This document shows, piece after piece, positions 5,705 through 8,368 of a stretch of 8,368 nt of DNA; the first letter of the stretch is position 1, and each line of letters starts with the position of its first letter. The notes under the pieces are model-generated. The model saw only the letters and a program-made list of their open reading frames with translations, had not been told where the DNA came from and did no database searches. Made by a program: the position numbers and the translations under genes. The stretch covers positions 1 through 8,368 of the forward strand of contig DUNJ01000061.1 of assembly GCA_012839395.1 (NCBI GenBank), read 5' to 3'. Source of the DNA: Tepidimicrobium sp. Its GTDB lineage: Bacteria; Bacillota; Clostridia; Tissierellales; Tepidimicrobiaceae.

Positions 5705-7910
5705 TTGTCATCTCTCTTCTCTTTTTCACCAAAAACGTTGCCACTTGATCACCATTGGAGCCTCTGCCAAAGCCCGCATCCATTCCATTTTCTATAGCTA
5801 ATTCATTGGAAACCTGAGTACCGCCTGCTACCAGTATTATATTATTCCTTATCCCCTTTTCAACACATAGGTCGTGCAGCTTCTTCATATTTCTATAATG
5901 GATATCATCATGGCTTATTATAGTAGAAGCAAGTATGGCATCTGCATCCAATTCTATAGCTGCATCAACTAGTTTTTCAACAGGGACTGATGTACCTAGA
6001 TAATTGCTTTCTATTCCATATTTTTCTATGCCATCATGTTTAATATCTATTATCTCCCTTAGTCCGACCGAGTGCTCATCCTCACCTATGGTAGCTGCTA
6101 CCACCGCCATTGGCCTCTTATCTATATCCTCTCTAATCTCATCTTCCGTCAATATTTCCGGTTTTGGCGGTATTACCAATTCATCTATATCTATTGTAAA
6201 GTCTACTCTACCTTTCAATTCTATCCTGGTACCTTCCGCCTCCTGCATTATCTCCCTATGGATTACTTCTACATCCTGTAATCCTAGTCTCTTTCCTATT
6301 TCCAATGCAGCAAATTCTGCAATCCTTTCCTCAGCAGGTAGGAATAGGGTAATTAAAATTATTCCATCTCCTAACCATTCCATTTCCGGTTTCAGTTTAG
6401 AGGTATTTCTCAGCTCCTCCGTCTCCTCCAATCTAAGGTATATATTGTCGTTCTCATCCAACTCGTCTATATACACTATCTTATCCGGATCCTCAAAAGT
6501 ACAGCCGCCTATCAATTTAGATGGATTGTCTACAGCCCCATCATCATACTGTTCTATATTGTTATATCCAAAATGAGCGGTTACGGGAGCCATATAATCC
6601 TCATCTCTTTCATATACAGTTCCTGCGCCTACTCCACCATCTATTTTTCTTGATATTCCATCTCCATTTCTCTCAGGGTAGTAACCAGAATCTACAAAAA
6701 ATCCTTCCTCTACCGCTTTGAAATATCCACCAACTTCTAGGATCTCCTCCATAAACAATACGGCCCTTTCCTTCAATTCCCTAACTTTTTCGGCTAATTC
6801 CCCGCTATCCCTCTTTATCTCCAGCATCTCCGTAAGTCCATCCATACCTGCAAAGGCCTGCTTTGCAGTATCTACCGCTTCTATGTTGTATATATGCCAT
6901 GGTACATTTCGCCCCTCATCTGGAGTAATGGTGGACTGAATTTCCGCTCTAGTTAGTTGAGATATGAGCAGATTCAATACATGGGTTACAGTGGCTTCCC
7001 TTGCCGATGATTCCATATATTTGGTATTCATCTGTGCCCTCATCTTATATTCAGAAAATAGCTCTCTTAGAGCAACAGCATAGGGTAGATCCAACCTCAT
7101 ACATGGAGCCGGTGGAGCAGTTGGAGGCACCGTTGATAAGCATATATTCTCCTTCTTCATGCCAACTTTAACTGAAAACATGGAGTTTATAGCATGCTGT
7201 ACCATCAGTTCAGGCATAACCTTCCAGGCTTCCCTGGCAGTTGCATTGGCATTGTGGGCCCCATCTATCTGGGCCATATTAGCCCATACCATGCTTTTCT
7301 TAGCACTTGCCGCATCAACGAAGGACCTTACCATATTTATATTTCGATACAACACATTGTACTGAGGATCTTGATGCGCACCATTAACCCCCTCTTCGGC
7401 AAACATGACGGCGATCTCCGGTCCTGCCACCCCTGATACATAGGAATGATAGTTAATAGGCCTTCCTACCTCATCTTCGATCAAATCCAATGCCTTTCTT
7501 TGGGCTCTTACCTGCTTTCGAGTAATGGGTATTCCACCTACACCCTGTGGCGTACCCTCTATCAATCCATCGAAATGGCTCTGTCCTGCAGTCCTTATAA
7601 CCATCAAATGATCAGCCCCATGCCAAGCTGCCATCCTCATCCGCCTTATGTCGTCTTCAAATCTGCCCGAAGCAATCTCCGTAGTTATAATGGACTTTGA
7701 TTGGGGATCTATATTGTCAAAATATTTAGCCGCTGGCAAGGGTTGGCTATCCTTAAGAGGTTCGGACATATCATAGTATTCAAACTTTCCGATCTGCCTC
7801 TTTTCTCCAATTCCCCTTCTCCAAACCCAACCCCTTCTCCTAGGTCTATACCTATCTAAATCTTTCAATATATATTCAATATCTAGCTTTTTATTTGGCT
7901 TCAATTCCAT
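5694..7910 (-). CDS. oraE: D-ornithine 4,5-aminomutase, large catalytic subunit (OraE/OraB)
   Basis: This 738-aa protein is the catalytic subunit that, with OraS, converts D-ornithine to 2,4-diaminopentanoate using adenosylcobalamin and PLP. The N-terminal and middle part forms the TIM-barrel mutase domain, including AGQSHFDGLIEGTPQGVGG (108-126), HSYVSGVAGPEIAVMF (155-170) and STVPPTAPPAPCMRLDLP (259-276). The C-terminal B12-binding Rossmann domain has the DxHxxG motif at D611-E-H613-S-V-G616, where H613 is the axial cobalt ligand, and VAGGTQ (694-699). K624 (IDIKHDG) fits the PLP Schiff-base lysine. The 11-residue spacing from H613 equals that of H618 and K629 reported for the C. sticklandii enzyme. 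The start at 7910 is set by a TAATG junction with oraS and by AAGGAGGGG 7 nt upstream. The stop lies 11 nt inside the next gene. The length is normal and no key residue is missing. Confidence 0.97.
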   Translation of the reverse strand: MELKPNKKLDIEYILKDLDRYRPRRRGWVWRRGIGEKRQIGKFEYYDMSEPLKDSQPLPAAKYFDNIDPQSKSIITTEIASGRFEDDIRRMRMAAWHGADHLMVIRTAGQSHFDGLIEGTPQGVGGIPITRKQVRAQRKALDLIEDEVGRPINYHSYVSGVAGPEIAVMFAEEGVNGAHQDPQYNVLYRNINMVRSFVDAASAKKSMVWANMAQIDGAHNANATAREAWKVMPELMVQHAINSMFSVKVGMKKENICLSTVPPTAPPAPCMRLDLPYAVALRELFSEYKMRAQMNTKYMESSAREATVTHVLNLLISQLTRAEIQSTITPDEGRNVPWHIYNIEAVDTAKQAFAGMDGLTEMLEIKRDSGELAEKVRELKERAVLFMEEILEVGGYFKAVEEGFFVDSGYYPERNGDGISRKIDGGVGAGTVYERDEDYMAPVTAHFGYNNIEQYDDGAVDNPSKLIGGCTFEDPDKIVYIDELDENDNIYLRLEETEELRNTSKLKPEMEWLGDGIILITLFLPAEERIAEFAALEIGKRLGLQDVEVIHREIMQEAEGTRIELKGRVDFTIDIDELVIPPKPEILTEDEIREDIDKRPMAVVAATIGEDEHSVGLREIIDIKHDGIEKYGIESNYLGTSVPVEKLVDAAIELDADAILASTIISHDDIHYRNMKKLHDLCVEKGIRNNIILVAGGTQVSNELAIENGMDAGFGRGSNGDQVATFLVKKRREMTNES

Positions 7911-8275
7911 TAGCCTTCCCCTCCTTGGAATATAGCTACTACATCATCCCACATATCACCATCTACCAATTTCAAGCCAGCCTCTCTGATATCCATTCCC
8001 TTATCCTTAGCCAACCTATATACTATATGCCCTGCCCCTTTTCCCATCAATCCCCTATCGATTATGCCCTCCACTATGCTCTGAGCTTCTAAGCTAGAGA
8101 AGCCCATTCTAAGGAGCACCGATCTCTCTATAGATGGAGTAGTATTCTTTTCCGCCAGCTCTATCAATGGATCTACAATTTTCTCAGCCAATTGCCAAAA
8201 TCTTTGTTCTAATTCCTCTTCACTTAAATCCGCCAGATGTTTCCTTCTCTTGTGAAAATCATCTTCCCTTTTCAT
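7910..8275 (-). CDS. oraS: D-ornithine 4,5-aminomutase, small subunit (OraS/OraA)
   Basis: This 121-aa, mostly helical, charged protein has the size of known OraS (about 12-13 kDa). The middle segment TTPSIERSVLLRMGFSSLEAQ (about 45-65), followed by IVEGIIDRGLMGKGAGHIVYR, matches the helical subunit that wraps the OraE barrel. Known role: a structural partner of OraE, required for the active heterotetramer, with no cofactor-binding motif of its own, and none is seen here. The start is supported by AGGAGGGG 5 nt before ATG 8275. The stop TAA shares its last A with the oraE ATG (TAATG), giving tight translational coupling suited to equal subunit supply. The gene begins 11 nt after the preceding ORF ends, so it belongs to an operon entering from the right. 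Confidence 0.95.
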   Translation of the reverse strand: MKREDDFHKRRKHLADLSEEELEQRFWQLAEKIVDPLIELAEKNTTPSIERSVLLRMGFSSLEAQSIVEGIIDRGLMGKGAGHIVYRLAKDKGMDIREAGLKLVDGDMWDDVVAIFQGGEG

Positions 8276-8280
8276 ATCAA

Positions 8281-8288
8281 CCCCTCCT
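8281..8288 (-). promoter_or_regulatory. oraS: Ribosome binding site of oraS, overlapping the ortB stop codon
   Basis: AGGAGGGG on the minus strand lies 5 nt before the oraS ATG, and its first two bases are the last two of the TAG stop of the upstream gene (8289-8287). Ribosomes ending that gene finish on the oraS initiation site, which favours reinitiation. Confidence 0.75.
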
Positions 8289-8368
8289 AATATTCCACTC
8301 CAAATTCATCTAGGACGCTCTTAACAAATTCCTCATTGGATTTGGTATCTTCTATCAAGAATTTTAAA
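8287..8368 (-). CDS. ortB: C-terminal end of an upstream gene, probably ortB (2-amino-4-oxopentanoate thiolase beta subunit), partial
   Basis: An open minus-strand frame enters from the right edge and ends at TAG 8289-8287. It gives 26 residues starting LKFLIEDTKSNEE and ending SVLDEFGVEY. Too little remains for a domain call. In the described ornithine clusters the gene directly before oraS is ortB, the PLP-binding beta subunit of the thiolase that cleaves 2-amino-4-oxopentanoate with CoA to alanine and acetyl-CoA. The assignment rests on that gene order and on the tight 11-nt spacing to oraS. That a coding region ends here is well supported; its identity is inferred. Confidence 0.65.
   Translation of the reverse strand, partial: LKFLIEDTKSNEEFVKSVLDEFGVEY

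Noticed and set aside
6004..6576. 190-codon plus-strand open frame opposite oraE
   Set aside because: Its serine/isoleucine-rich translation is a reverse shadow of the oraE codons, with no start signal or recognisable domain.
6848..6868. 8-bp inverted repeat CTGCAAAG/CTTTGCAG inside oraE
   Set aside because: It is a short stem in a coding region with no T-run and no position relative to a gene start or end; chance is sufficient in 8 kb.
1..8368. CRISPR arrays, insertion sequences, tRNA/rRNA genes or phage signatures
   Set aside because: No regularly spaced direct repeats, transposase motifs, tRNA cloverleaf or rRNA sequence was seen; the window is filled by ordinary chromosomal genes.

Overview
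The window is AT-rich and densely packed, and every gene I can support lies on the minus strand, so transcription runs from high to low coordinates. The content points to a low-GC, amino-acid-fermenting anaerobic Firmicute (Clostridia in the broad sense). It holds an ornithine-degradation cluster of the type described in Clostridium sticklandii and C. difficile, strong purine-rich ribosome binding sites, ATA-rich codon use and a T-box leader. I cannot name the species.

From right to left (transcription order): 8368-3227 is the downstream part of the oxidative ornithine operon. It begins with the last codons of a gene that is probably ortB (2-amino-4-oxopentanoate thiolase beta subunit). Then come oraS and oraE (the two subunits of D-ornithine 4,5-aminomutase), a GlmL/MutL-family ASKHA protein, and orr (PLP-dependent ornithine racemase). 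These genes are nearly contiguous: the oraS start signal overlaps the ortB stop codon, oraS and oraE share TAATG, oraE and the glmL-like gene overlap by 11 nt, and orr follows after 39 nt. Next is nhaC (NhaC-family sodium/proton or solute antiporter), 104 nt further on with a good internal promoter of its own. A strong intrinsic terminator (1664-1696) closes the cluster.

Beyond the terminator lies an unrelated housekeeping gene, rarA (AAA+ ATPase of replication-linked recombination), with a weak promoter. A perfect-consensus sigma-A-type promoter (TTGACA, 17 nt, TATAAT) overlaps the 3' end of rarA. It drives a T-box leader that fills positions 241 to 1, and the gene controlled by this riboswitch lies outside the left edge.

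How the genes work together (family knowledge): Orr converts L-ornithine to D-ornithine. OraSE, using adenosylcobalamin and PLP, moves the terminal amino group to give 2,4-diaminopentanoate. Ord (expected to the right, not visible) oxidises and deaminates this, and OrtAB splits 2-amino-4-oxopentanoate with CoA to alanine and acetyl-CoA. The GlmL-like ATPase is a candidate chaperone or reactivase for the B12 mutase, and NhaC is the candidate transporter. The pathway itself has been described before. The less explained points are the T-box codon identity, a perfect 11-bp hairpin inside the 5' end of the glmL-like gene, and the internal nhaC promoter with a palindrome on its -35 box.
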